Source: Absidia repens (taxonomy: Eukaryota; Mucoromycota; Mucoromycetes; Mucorales; Cunninghamellaceae). From it: DNA of 64,000 bases. This document shows positions 45,825-57,985 of the stretch, in pieces. Numbering within the stretch: the first letter of the stretch is position 1; the number at the start of each line of letters is the position of its first letter. The stretch covers positions 1,984,001 through 2,048,000 of the forward strand of contig MCGE01000002.1 in assembly GCA_002105175.1 (NCBI GenBank), in the 5' to 3' direction. A model generated the notes under the pieces. That model worked only from the letters and a program-made list of their open reading frames with translations, did not search any database and was not told the origin of the DNA. Both the position numbers and the translations under genes were made by a program.

Positions 45825-46563
45825 TTAAACCAAGTAAGGCAATTGGGTAGCAGTAGATCGAGATGGCGGTTGCTTGTTATAATGATGATATTGGTGCTGG
45901 TGTTGGGGATAATAAATTGGGGGTAAAATAGATGATGGTTGATCTTTGGTGGTAGAAGAAGAAATGGATAATCGTCGAATCAATGGATCTTCATTAGGAG
46001 AATAGACGTGGTAATTAGACAAAAATAAATCAGAGGGCGGTGTGCTAGGTGTCCAAGCAGAAGAGCATGATGGTGATAATACAGGTGTTATTGCGCTGGG
46101 TGTGACAGGTGAATGTAACACGGTGGCATTAGAAGATGAAGATGTTGATGAAGATGAAGATGCTGAATATCTTGATCCCAAGGTAGACGATAAAGAATGT
46201 TTGCGGGATTTGCGAATGCCCTGTAGAGTACGATATCTGTTGAAACATGTAGCTCTTTTTCGGTGGGGTAGTTGATTTGAGATTTGTCCCCATGTTAAGC
46301 CTTTGGCAACACCATCACAAATAATAGCATCTTCCAAATCAGAAAACCGACTTCGAGGTTTGCCATGTACTGATTCCGGATGGGAAGAAGAAGAAGCAGA
46401 TGATGATAATGGGACAGATGAGTAGATTTGTTTAGGTGAAAGAGGTGGAGACAACATTTCAGTAGCAGTGGAAGGATTAAGCATGTCAGCGACTAGAAAA
46501 AAGAAAAAAATGTTAGTATGTCGGCATTTAAAAATGGTATATGCAAAACTTACTGTTCATCAT
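45825..46563 (-). CDS. Single-Myb (SANT) domain regulator
   Basis: A 10-base first exon (46554-46563, ATGATGAACA then GTAAGT) joins 45825-46492 in phase to give MMNIADMLNPS and 225 residues. Residues ~45-95 form one Myb/SANT repeat: RSRFSDLEDAIICDGVAKGLTWGQISNQLP, then RKRATCFNRYRTLQG. The first Trp is Phe, as in many fungal variants. The rest is Ser/Pro/Thr-rich (SSSASSSSHPES, STSSSSNAT, PPSDLFLS) and probably disordered, as for a regulator. No dimerisation or activation motif is evident. The remarkable 5.9-kb gene-free DNA to its right is its upstream side. The specific family is not recognised. Confidence 0.8.
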
Positions 46564-49500
46564 AATGATTAAAATAATATTCAGTAAGAAAAAGGAGAAT
46601 AGAGTCAAAAGTAGTAGAAGGAAATAGATAAAAGTGAAAATAAAAGTTAAACTTTTTGAATTGAGATAAAAAAAAAAAAAATGACTGAAATTAGGTCCTT
46701 ATATATGTTTTCCGTTGGGGGGGGGAAGCAACTAAAAAAAGTGTGGTCGAGGAAAAATAAGGGTGACATAAAAAAAGATCCTCGGTCACCCCCTCCCCCA
46801 CCCCCAAAAAAACCCTAAACTAGAGCAATGTTATCAAAATAGGTAACATGTATATGCAAAACAAATTAGTATCCAGTATGTGATTGAGTTTTACTGTTTC
46901 CATTTATTACTGGATTGACAACTCTTTCTGTTTCACATAATCACAACGACTAGTTATAACAACAGACTAACAACAAAAGCAAAAAACAGTTTTTAAAAAG
47001 AAACACTGATATGGTCCCTTTTTTCTCTTTCTATATTACCTGCAGTCCATTGACCACTCGAGCACCCAAAAGCATGGTTTCTCTTGTTCAGGCTTAGTAG
47101 TAACAATAAAAATGAAGCTCCTTATACCACCTCCAGCACTAATCACGGACACTTTTTTTTTGAACCTAGATTATGAGATCATTACCTCTCTCCTTGCTTT
47201 TTTTTTTTTTTTTTTTTGTATTGTATGTATTGATGAAATGGGGGGGGTGGAGACTCAATTCATCGCCATCATCATCATTTTATCATAAAAATAGGAGGAA
47301 TTTTTTTCTTGTGAAATAAACCGAAAAAGTATAATATGATCATGATTAAAGAAGCAAATAGAAATAGAAAAGAAGTCATGTTTATAGGAAGTGGGGTAAT
47401 ACCTGTGATATATTTAACAAAATGCATATTTTTATTTTTTTCAAAGAGGGCAGGCATTAGTCGTATCCCAATCTTGTTGGTAGTTTAGTCCATATAAACA
47501 TTGATTCAAGTTAATCTGGAGAAATAAAAAATAAAAAACCAAAACAATACAAAAAAATTGTAAGTTATTATCCCTCCACCTGCACGGACATTACTATATT
47601 CATTGGAAATAAGAATGCCTAGAAAAAGGAGGTAGATCTTTTTTTTTCATTTCGGGACATTTCAAACACCGATATGCATGAATTCTAATCAATCACCAGG
47701 GCACGTCCAGTAAAATCTCGACTTGCTGATCGTCAACTGTGCACATTTGGAGAAAAATAGATATGACGGTCCCCTGATTTAACTTGACCAATCAGCTGTA
47801 TATTGATCATAGGGTATTGTATATCAATAGATTGATCGTTGGTTTAACAAGGATCATCAATATCATCATTGTCACTCTTTTATCATTTCAAAGCCTCAAT
47901 TGTGATCAATATGTGTAAAGCCATATGATATAAAATGATCAGCATTGTTCTAAATTGGGAATTTTCGATACAAAGTAATGCAAACTAATCATTATACACT
48001 TGAACCCTTGGTTAACCATCATCCCTTTTCTCCTCTTCCCTCTTTTTTTTTTTTTTTTTTTTTTTTATTTTCATCCCTCGACTCATTTCGGCATTCGCCT
48101 TTCAAAAAAAAAAAAGGAGACAAATCTATCCCGCCGAAACAAAGACAGACTAAAAACCCTTTATTTTTTATGATTCAAGGCTCATCAGCGTTCTTCACGG
48201 ACACTTTTCACATTGCTTTGTTCCCTTTTTCCAATCCTATGCCGCCCTATCCCTTCTTTTTCAATACTTCTCGTGCTCCGACATCCCCTCTCCCTCCATC
48301 TTTTTTTTTTTTTTCGTTGAACCCTTGCTACTCATGATGAAATTCATCCCATTTTTCCACATTGTTTTGCAATGTGTGGATGTATGAATTCACCATCATC
48401 TCGTCAAAACCTGTTTTTTCATTTTACAATATTAATCCACGTTATGACATTTAGGTGGTTCCAAGGTAAAAGATAATATGATGGTGAGGGCAACTAAATA
48501 AGGAAAATTATTTACAGTAACCTGTCTTGTCCAGTAAAGTTGACGATCAAGAAAACATTAAAGGAAACAACTAACCTTGTTGTTAAAGTTGTTTTCATTT
48601 GTCAGGTCAGTTACCGAAAATAGTACTTTTTACAAAAGCATCAAATAAGATAATACTGTTATGTGTTTCAAAGTATTTTATGATGGTATGATTGAATTCA
48701 GATGTTCCATTGATCACACTCTCCCTCCACTCGACCTTTCTTTGATCACAAAAAGGGAAAGGGGGGGAAAGGGAGAAAAAAAAATCGAGAAAGCGGTGTT
48801 TGAATGTCTCCCAGTTCTGCATGAATTTCCCCTCCCCTGACAGTCTCCTAACATATCATTCTCTCTAGAACAATCATGAGGAAGGGAAAAATCAAGAAAG
48901 ATGAAACGCACCAAAAGTATTATATGTATTTTGGTGTCAAACCTGACTAACAAATTACTCCCTGAAACGCTCGGATATCAATAATCAATTCAGTAGTACG
49001 TCCTTTTGCCTCACCACATATATTTTTGCTTTATCACCGTCACATTATCAATTTCCCATTCGATATTACTGCTTTTCCTCTTTTTTTAGATTAAGAACTT
49101 TTTTTTTCTGACGATCGATCTGCAAATTATATATGAAACTACCAACAGAAATCAAAACTAAAAATACCCTTTGGTTAGTTTTTTCTTTTCTCCACATCAT
49201 AGGTGAAGTGATATTCATTGCATAAGGAGCTGTACGATTATGTGAGTGTACTTTTACATGAATAAGATATTTTTTTCGTTTTCTGTAATATGTAATACAT
49301 TTACTTTTTTTTTTTTCATTACCACTTCTTGAATTTAATTTAAATAAAAAGTTCTATCTGACTGTGGTTGCTTTATAATATTATATATATAAATTCACCA
49401 TTTCATCGAGTTGGCGGTTTAAAAGCACGGTCCAGTTAAACCTAGTCCTATCCATGCAGCATTACATGTACATACTGGATTTTTTTTTTTTTTTTGGCTG

Positions 49501-50269
49501 GTGTTACTATATTTATGATCCTACTTTTCTCTAAATGAATATTCCATTTTTGATGGCGTAGCTTTGAGGAAAATGGGGGGGGGCGGTGGAGCGAGGGAAA
49601 AGGGAAAGAGTATGGTACAATGAAGAGTCGTTATCGGGAAAAAGGAGATAAAAGTTTGAAGGGTGCTGTGTCATGTCGAACAAAGGGGAAGGGGTTAGAG
49701 AAGGGATTAATTTGTTTGATGATGGATCCAAAATGCATTGGGGGCGCATCTATTTCATGCTATCCCAATATCCACCGCTTCTCCCTTACCACTCATTCAA
49801 CTACCTCATGATTATATAGCTCTTGCGAATCAATTTACATATGCTCATAATAACACATGTATTTATCTGCGTAAGCACGTACATATACACTTCTACATTT
49901 CGTCCCTATTGCCATAAGTCCCCCGCAGTTCACCAATCATCGCTTGTTCCATTGATACATACGTAAGCGCACGTACACACACACACACACACACACATAC
50001 ACATACATTCACATTTATACGCCATACACACATGCACACATAAATATATTCTAAGTAGAGTGTCGATATATTGGAAGTACCTCTAAATTCCCGACCAGCT
50101 TTTGAGGAGCTCTAAGTTTCAACGAACGTTTGAAGATATCTCTAAAGTTTCCATGGACGGCTAATAATTGGGTGCTGCCCTTAATGAGAGATACTTTTTG
50201 GCTTTGGAGATGCTGCCTCTCTTTTTGGATAGGTCATGGAGGCGCCATGACGTTGATGAAAAAATTAAT
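46564..50269. other. long gene-free stretch upstream of the Myb gene
   Basis: About 3.7 kb without a supported gene. It has C- and G-rich runs near 46715 and 46785, T runs, several TGATC-containing words between 47725 and 47945, and a (CA)n tract near 49976-49997. Frames of up to 119 codons are Phe/Pro-rich translations of simple sequence. It may hold distal regulatory sequence or an unseen non-coding RNA. Confidence 0.45.
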
Positions 50270-51302
50270 ATTGAAATCCCGCCCACGTGGTGAATTTTTT
50301 CATTACTCCCTTTTTTTTTTTTTGGCCGCTCTCTTTCTTTCCATTTTCTTTTCTTTCATCTCAATTTTTATTAACCATTCAACTTCTATGGGGTTATATT
50401 GGACTTTGAATAGTAGCATGACTAGTTTAGAAGGGTTTTCAGCTCAGAGATATCAAGATGCATGGGGAAACCCTTTCATTTTAGATCTGGGATCTGGGGG
50501 CGCCATTAGTTGGTTTTTTGGAGCCTTCATTAGCTTGACTTAGTATTAGTTCGTCCATAGTGTGTATCTACATCTGAACAAAATATGTCTCTTTACTGAT
50601 TTCAATAAAAAATGTCCCATTTGTTTCTCTCATGTCTTGTATTATAGATCCCTGTCGCCATTACGCCTTAGATGTATTGTTATACTTCACTAATGGATAT
50701 TATTTGGTACTTCTCATGCCTGTGCTGTACAGGATACTAGATCCCTTTTTACAGCTCTCCCTTTAAGTTAATGTTGACCATTCTCCAAATCTCACATTAG
50801 TATCCCTCAATCTTCACCAATAGATCTTTCCATCAACTCCCTCATTGGAATGAACCACTAGTTTTTAGTTTTTAATATTTATTTAGTATCTACCAATATA
50901 TTTCAATAAAATATTTCAACCTTACTGGTCATCTTCCAACACATAGTATAATAAAAAATGTTGCAATTGTAGTTGTTTCGTCAGTATTCTACTAAAAATT
51001 TTGCTTTCTAGCTTACCGCTATTTCCCCATTTTCCCATAAAAAGTCTCAGGAACTGATTGGTAATATTAGCTTATTCACTATCAAAGATAACCATATTCA
51101 TACTTGACCAATTATGTAAATAAAATTAGGACGTGATGTGCATGTAGCTGCCGCGATAGAGTATTGTACATGGTCTTCTAACGTATCTATGTCTACACCA
51201 GAAACGTAGTGACCGGTTTTGACAGTTCTAGGTCATTTATCAACTGCGGGTGTATCGCTAGCATAACATTCGTTGGACAGAACATATTGAATACACTGTA
51301 TC
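50270..51302 (+). repeat. Dispersed repeat, copy E (right end missing)
   Basis: Border ATTGAAATCCCGCCCACGTGG, CT-rich tract, CAGAGATATCAAGATGCATGG, CCCTTTCATTTTAG, TACATCTGAACAAAATATG. Similarity to copy D is lost after about ATATTGAATACACTGTATCC (51302), before the terminal CTTCAACA block. The hairpin region is reduced to one arm (TTATCAACTGCGGG). Confidence 0.8.
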
Positions 51303-52488
51303 CGGTTTCTTATATATTTACTTAGGTTTTATGTATTCTTTTTTGCCATTTATGGATTGGAACGTACCTCCAAATTACCAATTCTCTTCTTAACGTACAC
51401 CACATCTCTATTGATTATATACACTCATACAATAATCTGGGTCAATGCGAAAAAAGTATTTTTTTTTAAAAGAACAATTTTGTTAATTAATTAAACAATA
51501 CAGCAATGATATGTAATAAACTAGTTGGGAAGTGGAGGGATAGAGGGGCTAAAAGTCTAGTGATCTGGAAGGCCTAGTGGCCTGGAGGCATAAATGTGTA
51601 AAAATTTGGGAGTTTCAAAGGAATCATTTCGGTTTTTTTGCTAATTCACAGGTCTCCTTGCTAGTGCGATTCAATGTACCAGAAGAAATGTCACCAAGCC
51701 ATTCATACACAGGTACAGATAGTATTGATGTTTTCCTGTAAATGATGTAGGAAAAGAGTAGCGAAGCGGAATTTAAAAACATGTCCATCTTTGAATTTTT
51801 GAATAAAATACTAGGGGAGAGGGCGAGTTCTTGGTTCGCTCTCTTTTTTCTGTCTTTGCTTAAGGTGTGTATTGTTTTAATTCCTTTTCTTTGTAAGAAA
51901 ATCAAAAGTACGTATATTAGTCGAGTGGATAACCTAAAAATGGATGAGTGGATGGAATGGATGGAATGGATGACGGTGGATGATGGATGGATGGATGGAT
52001 GAATAGATGGCTGGATGGAATATAATGTAAGGATACAGGGACCAATGTCAACTGATGGATGGAAATTACCGACGAACACACAACATACAGCATGAATCAG
52101 CAAATTCTGTAATCGATTTGAACCTAAACGATGATGGGGCAACAGATGGATTGTTGGATGGATGGATGGATGGATAGACTATATACGATGACTTCATTTT
52201 TTACACCCTTCAACATTCCCAATTATTTTTACACAGCTCATTATCAAAACCCGACTGGTTTAACCGAATCGAATATCGAATCATACTACAACATTTTTCT
52301 ATCGACGTTACATTGCTTATTATTTACACGTTATTGAACAGTGGCCGTGTTGGGGGGATTCTGTCATTGCGGGGATGGGTGTGATAGGGAAGAATTTGGG
52401 TTATCCACAAGACTAATAGAAAACTACTCACATGTACAGAGGATGAAATATTTACTAAATGACCTTTTTTCCCATTATCGTAGCAACA
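51303..52488. other. intergenic upstream of eL6, GGAT tracts
   Basis: Tandem GGAT/ATGG units at about 51940-52020 and 52134-52172. A 172-codon minus-strand frame crosses them as PSIHPSIHPS and is not believed. TCGTAG just before the eL6 start may be the acceptor of a 5' UTR intron. Confidence 0.5.
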
Positions 52489-53193
52489 ATGGCTAACGCA
52501 CCCAGAAATTCCATCCTTGTCCCTGGTGTCTCCCGCTACAGTCGCTCTGCCATCTATGCCAAGAAGGCTTTGTACAAGCGCAACAAGTACACCACTGCTG
52601 CCCCTGCTAAGGAAGTTGCTTCTGACAAGACCGTTGAAGTGAAGGGTGCCAAGAACGGTGGTAAGCGTACTGTCCCTGCCAACAAGGCCAGCAAGTTCTA
52701 CCCTGCCGAAGACATCCCTCAACCCAAGAAGTCCCGCAAGGTCGCCAAGGCTGCCGGTCTCCGTGCCTCCATTGCTCCTGGTTCCGTTGTTATTCTTTTG
52801 GCTGGTCGTCACCGTGGAAAGCGTGTGGTCGTCTTGAAGCAATTGGATTCTGGTCTCCTCCTCGTTACTGGTCCTTTCCGTGTTAACGGTGTCCCTCTCC
52901 GTCGTGTTGACCAAGCCTACGTTATTGCCACTTCCACCAAGGTCGATATCGGTGCTGTTGATGCCAAGTTCAACGATGCTTACTTCAAGAAGTCTTCTGC
53001 TGTCAAGTCTCAAGAATTCCTTGCCTCTCAACAAGAAGGTGCCAAGGCTGTCCCTGCTTCCAAGGCTGCTGACCAAAAGGCTGTCGACAAGGCTATCCTC
53101 GATGCCGTCGTCAAGACCCCCTTCCTCCGTCAATACTTGTCCGCCAAGTTCGGTTTGTCCAAGGGTCAATTCCCCCACAACATGAAGTTTTAG
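52489..53193 (+). CDS. RPL6: 60S ribosomal protein eL6
   Basis: One coding exon of 234 residues beginning MANAPRNSILVPGVSRYS. The KOW-like core is clear (APGSVVILLAGRHRGKRVVV, LLLVTGPFRVNGVPLRRV, YVIATSTKVD), and the C-terminus ends KFGLSKGQFPHNMKF, matching the eL6 end signature. Codons are strongly biased to AAG, GCC, GTC, CGT and CTC, unlike neighbours, as expected for very high expression. The ATG at 52459 would add ten residues from T-rich leader, and TAG lies between the leader and a likely 5' UTR splice acceptor. It is a structural component of the large subunit, on the solvent side. Confidence 0.95.
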   Translation: MANAPRNSILVPGVSRYSRSAIYAKKALYKRNKYTTAAPAKEVASDKTVEVKGAKNGGKRTVPANKASKFYPAEDIPQPKKSRKVAKAAGLRASIAPGSVVILLAGRHRGKRVVVLKQLDSGLLLVTGPFRVNGVPLRRVDQAYVIATSTKVDIGAVDAKFNDAYFKKSSAVKSQEFLASQQEGAKAVPASKAADQKAVDKAILDAVVKTPFLRQYLSAKFGLSKGQFPHNMKF

Positions 53194-53747
53194 ATTAGTT
53201 TTATCATTCTTTTTGCTCCTTCCTCACATTTATCTTTATTATATATAAATAAAATCATCATTCTTTTCGGTGTGGATCTGTGATGTTTTTGTCTGTTTCT
53301 CTATTGCCTATGATTATACTAAATGTTGGGGTATTTTATGTGTATGATTGCTGAGAATATGTGTTCATGCCATGCAAATATTTAAAACAACGACGGATTA
53401 GGTGTGCTGTCAAGTATGTAGTAAATTTAGCGTTGACAGAAGGGCTGGATCGAAAAAGCAAAACAAGAAGGATATGTTTGTGTGTGCTCAGATGTGTGTG
53501 GGTAGGAAGACCTGGAGAAAAACCCACGTTGAATTGTGTTGCTTTCGATATTCCATTAGAGAACTAGTTGTAACAGGCAAAAACTTTACATCAATTTATT
53601 ACTAGTTTGCTGCAAGTCAAGACCTTCCAAAATCACTCAGGCACACTGATGGCATCACGGAGATTTAATTTAAATCGTCGCCTGACAAACCTTGTGTTTT
53701 TTTTGTGTTTTTTTTTACGGACCTTTTTTACTTCCTCCCCGCCTGTC
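53194..53747. other. intergenic
   Basis: AATAAA near 53250, then DNA with no convincing gene up to the T-rich leader of the nine-Myb gene. Alternative starts for that gene lie at 53607 and 53649. Confidence 0.45.
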
Positions 53748-55706
53748 ATGTTTTTACTGCCGCTGAAAAGATCCTGGAATATTCATGGGCGGTCATATAC
53801 TCAAATCAGCACAGTATATTCTCGATCAGTTGGGTGGGAACCATGGGAAGATAAAGCGATTTTGGATTATGTTACTGTGAACGGAACCAAGTGGAGCGAT
53901 CTGGTACAGCATTGCCTTCCTCACAAAACAAGAAACGCTTGCAAGGTACGATGGAACACAGTGCTGAATCCGACATTGAAACGTGGTCCTTTGACTCCTA
54001 TGGAAGGGGATCTACTTCGCCAGGGTGTAACTGAAATTGGATTTGGAAAATGGACAAAAATAGCGGAAAAATATATGCCAGATCGATCACCTCATCAACT
54101 CTCTAATGCGTGGACTACATCGTTGGATCCGACTTTGGTGAAACGAAAGCCATGGACACAAGAAGAAGACGAAAAACTGCTGGAAGGAATTAAGCGTTTT
54201 GGATTCGGACAGTGGACCAGCATCAAGAGACAGTGGTTGCCCCATCGCGCTCATCAAACTATTAGAAATCGATACGTATACCACCTCGATCCAACTCTTC
54301 AACGGGACAAGGAATGGACGACAGACGAAGTAGATATTTTACTTAGACGAACTGTTTTGTTTGGCACGGACGACTGGAGAAAGGTAGCGGAAGGGTTGGC
54401 CGGGCGATCACCACCCCAATGCAGGCGGAAGTACACTCGACACATCGACCCAGCACGAACCCGGCGCGGCACGGCATGGAGCGATAAGGACCAGAAGCTG
54501 TTTTGGGAGCTGGTACGGATTCATCAAGGGCGGTGGAAAGACATTAGCAAGTATATGGCACGTACCGAAGAGGAATGCCTGTTTCAATTTAGCTTGGTAC
54601 TTCAACGGGATCTCAAGGTGTTTTACCCTGCCGACGTGATCAAACAACAGAAAGATGAAACCAGACCTGCTTGGAAACGGCGTATCGCGGAAATCATGTC
54701 AAACCATCTCTCTCAGGAACAATGTGCTGAGTTGGAATCCAGCAAAAGTTTGACCTCGGGAACGACAACGGATCAAAAACATCTCACCAAGGATTGCGAA
54801 AACGTTGGCAGTGATCGTGGGAAACAACATAAGGTTGGACGACGGATGATATTATGGACAGAGGAAGAATCAAGCTTGTTAGAACGACTAGTGGAGAAAT
54901 ATGGCAATAACTGGGACTTGGTAGCACAACATCACGGCACAAAATCAGCACGTCAATGTGGAAATCGGTATAAAAACGTGATTCGATATCGGAACAACGA
55001 TAACAGCGCCACTACCAACAATTACATTCACAATCAACCACTCACCAAAAACGAAAAGGATTTGATCGTACAAGGGGTGGATATGTTTGGTCATGACTGG
55101 ATTGCAATCGCTAACACGTATCTTCCTCGACGAAAACCTCACCAGTGCATGCGATGGTATATGGCCAACGTCAAACACGACAACAAGCAATTAGACGATG
55201 ATATTCACTATGATGAACTCGATGGAACGACCACTTCTACACCGACAGCAACAGCACTACTGGAAAGATCATCAAGGCATGGCGCTGGAAGAGGACGATG
55301 GACTGTGGAAGAGGATGAACGCTTACGATTTGCCATGAATGAATACAGTAACAACGACAACAATAGAAATACTGTCGACTGGATCAAGGTGGCGACACTT
55401 GTGAACACCGGACGAACACCATTGCAATGCCGACAACATTGGAATTATACCTTGCAGCCCAGCATCATCAAGAAAGGGCACTGGAGCTGGGACGAAAAAT
55501 TACAACTGGTGGAATTGGTTCAAAAAAACGAAATGGCTGCCGACAACAACAACAACACTACCGCGGCTCAAATCGACGATGAATTTGCAACCAAGGAAGG
55601 ATTTTGGAAAACTGTGGCCAAGACTCTGAATACTGGACGATCTTCTTGGTCCTGTCGATTGAAATACAATTATATGGTGCGAACTGGAACTCTCTTCAAA
55701 TCTTGA
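53748..55706 (+). CDS. Protein with nine tandem Myb/SANT repeats, possible mitochondrial presequence
   Basis: Single exon. With ATG 53748 (MFLLPLKRSWNIHGRSYTQI) the protein has 652 residues. Starts at 53607 or 53649 would add Phe-rich sequence from a T-tract and look non-coding. The first ~30 residues are basic, hydroxylated and lack acids, like a mitochondrial targeting peptide. Nine Myb-like repeats follow, for example WEPWEDKAILDYV, WTQEEDEKLLEGIKRFGFG, WTTDEVDILLRRTVLFG, WSDKDQKLFWELV, WTEEESSLLERLVEKYG, LTKNEKDLIVQGVDMFG, WTVEEDERLRFAMNEY and WSWDEKLQLVELV. A charged linker separates repeats 5 and 6. Repeats 8 and 9 carry Asn-rich inserts. Resembles SNAPC4-like proteins in repeat use, but the organelle signal suggests other possibilities. 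Confidence 0.85.
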   Translation: MFLLPLKRSWNIHGRSYTQISTVYSRSVGWEPWEDKAILDYVTVNGTKWSDLVQHCLPHKTRNACKVRWNTVLNPTLKRGPLTPMEGDLLRQGVTEIGFGKWTKIAEKYMPDRSPHQLSNAWTTSLDPTLVKRKPWTQEEDEKLLEGIKRFGFGQWTSIKRQWLPHRAHQTIRNRYVYHLDPTLQRDKEWTTDEVDILLRRTVLFGTDDWRKVAEGLAGRSPPQCRRKYTRHIDPARTRRGTAWSDKDQKLFWELVRIHQGRWKDISKYMARTEEECLFQFSLVLQRDLKVFYPADVIKQQKDETRPAWKRRIAEIMSNHLSQEQCAELESSKSLTSGTTTDQKHLTKDCENVGSDRGKQHKVGRRMILWTEEESSLLERLVEKYGNNWDLVAQHHGTKSARQCGNRYKNVIRYRNNDNSATTNNYIHNQPLTKNEKDLIVQGVDMFGHDWIAIANTYLPRRKPHQCMRWYMANVKHDNKQLDDDIHYDELDGTTTSTPTATALLERSSRHGAGRGRWTVEEDERLRFAMNEYSNNDNNRNTVDWIKVATLVNTGRTPLQCRQHWNYTLQPSIIKKGHWSWDEKLQLVELVQKNEMAADNNNNTTAAQIDDEFATKEGFWKTVAKTLNTGRSSWSCRLKYNYMVRTGTLFKS

Positions 55707-56334
55707 TTTTAGCTTATGTATTTATATTAGTCAGTTTATTCCCCTTGCCGTCTTTCCTTTGAAGTTGTTGTTTTTATTTTTACATGTACTTTATTATTTT
55801 TATCACCTATCATGGTATAATAAAACTCATTTTTATTTCCATATATCGAATGGCTAGTCTTATATATATATATATATATATCAATAAATAGTCTCCAAAA
55901 CATTAGGAATGAATGATAAAATTGCAATTGATGGGGTATTATAGTAGGACTTATGAATCCGAGTTACTGGTTTGGGTTGTCAATCGAGAGGTTTAAGGGA
56001 AATTTCAATGTTTGCACTGATACACAGTTGAATCAAACCTGGGGTATTTTTTAAATGTGCTGCATAAATGTGGGTAGGAAGACAAAGGCATAGTGATAGT
56101 TGCGCTTAGGAAGGGAGTCACGATACTGCCGATGATAAATGATGGGGCTGGTGTAAAATGAAAGAAAAGCCACAACGGTGGTACTGTTGAAGGTTAAGAA
56201 GAGAATCATAATGATAATCCTTTTGCATGTTTTTAAAATAGAAGAGAAACGAAAAACAATCGGGTTTTGTTCCTTCATCGTATCCACCAAGGTGACGACT
56301 CAGACGCTGCAAGACAACCCTTCCTATAGAATAT
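55707..56334. other. intergenic with a TA microsatellite
   Basis: AATAAA near 55819, (TA)n at about 55860-55880, then AT-rich DNA to repeat copy F. Minus-strand frames are not supported. Confidence 0.5.
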
Positions 56335-57290
56335 TTCAAACTGCGCCCACGTGAATATTTATTTTCTCTCCCCCGCTGTTTTATTTGTTTGGCTTTCTTT
56401 CTTCTCAATTTTTTTTTTTTCCTTTCATTTTTTTCTTCACCATTCAACTTGTATGGTGTTATGTTGGACTTAGATTAGTGTCAGGTCTAGCTTAGAAGGG
56501 GTTTCAGTTCAGGGATTACAAGATGCATGGGGAAACCCTTTCATTTTGGTTTCAGGATTTGACCACCATTAGTTGGGGGTTTTTTTTTTCGACCCTCCAT
56601 TAGCTTAGTTTGGTCTTAGTTTGTCGATAGCTTGAATCTATATTTAAATAAAACATACCTCTTTTTATATTCTTCAATGAAAAATGTCCCATTATTCTCT
56701 CTCATGTCTTGTGCAATAGATCGATCCTTTCTTTCATGGTCTATTGTAGATTAGTGTTGATGTTGTTATACTTCAATAAAATGTATCCTTTTGCTGCTTT
56801 TCTCATTCCTTGTACAGTATACCAGATCCCATTTTACAATTGTAACTTTAGAATAGTGTTGACAGCCCTTTAGAACTCTTAATAGTATCCCTCATGCTAT
56901 CTCCATGAGATCCTTGTTACAATGAACCCACTGTTAACTATGCCGTGTATTTCCTTGAAATAAAATATATCCATATTATTACCCATCCTCTGACTTTATA
57001 TGATGCGCAAAGTCGTTGCTAAAGTTATTTTTTAAATGTTTTATCAAACTACTTCTTTATAACATATCAACTATAACTACTTTCCTCAGAGCCTCGCTGA
57101 CTGAATTGCGGTCTGGGCCACCTAAGCTAAAACGCGGTCATTAGTCCTGCTATAGCACTCATAATGAGCGGCCTAGTCAATACATCCAGGATAATCATCC
57201 CTTTAAAAACCTTTAGTCCCCACTAGATTGTACATACTGAAGATTTACTTCATTATTTTTGTTACATATGATGTAATAAAAAAAAGTACA
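56335..57290 (+). repeat. Dispersed repeat, copy F
   Basis: Border TTTCAAACTGCGCCCACGTG and CT-rich tract, CAGGGATTACAAGATGCATG, CCCTTTCATTTTGG, TTTAAATAAAACATACC. It keeps the segment missing from copy A (two AGATC-type words with TACTTCAATAAAATG between). The right end is ragged; the usual CTTCAACA terminal block is not seen. A different short hairpin (TCATTA...TAATGA) lies near 57140-57170. Confidence 0.75.
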
Positions 57291-57985
57291 CGAAAGTCAG
57301 TAGGCTACAAGAGACAGACTAACAAAGTACGAAATGGCGAAGATATCTAACCCCATACCATCAAACCCTACATATCATCATCGACAAAAACAACAATAAG
57401 CTCCGGTAGAATGCTAAATAGTTTATTTTTTTCGATCAATTCAATGAATAGTACTAAACTAAACAAAACATAGATAAATTAATGGGGACGTCAAAAAGGA
57501 AAGATGTAATAGGGAATTGCGTTTGGTGCTGTAGAATATACCGTGAGTATGGCCAGTTGCTCTTTATATGCCTATCATCTATATTCCTAAGATTTCCTTG
57601 ACTTTTCATGACCAGTTTATTTTTTTTTTTTTTATTTTTTTTTTTCAAATTTCACAAAATTCCAGAGAAACCAACTAGTCTCCCTCTGCATCATTACCAC
57701 ATAAATAACATCAATTGGACATCATATTGTATATCGTTGGTCTGTTTGACCTAGCCTGGTCCCCTAAGCTCAACAACCCTTGATTCAATAGACGTCGCCT
57801 AATAAAATAGTAATAGTAATAATAACAATTTTATTTATAAATAGTAAGTAAATTAATAGGGTATGGTAGTAATCTAGATAAAATGAGAAAATTTGTGGAA
57901 TATATATATATATATATATAAAAATAAAAAAAAAACGGAAAAGGAGATGTGGTAAGGAGCAACGAATACTAATTAATAAACCAAA
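57291..57985. other. intergenic
   Basis: T/A-rich DNA with a (TA)n tract at about 57901-57920 and the 3' UTR of the TBC gene on the minus strand. No feature supported. Confidence 0.5.

Noticed and set aside
48030..48340. 119-codon frame in the long gap
   Set aside because: Pro/Phe/Ser-rich translation of T and C runs; no neighbouring exon continues it.
51624..52142. 172-codon minus-strand frame with PSIHPSIHPS
   Set aside because: Generated by the GGAT microsatellite; the rest has no recognisable pattern.
52324..53178. 284-codon minus-strand frame
   Set aside because: Exact antisense of the eL6 gene, caused by its biased codons.
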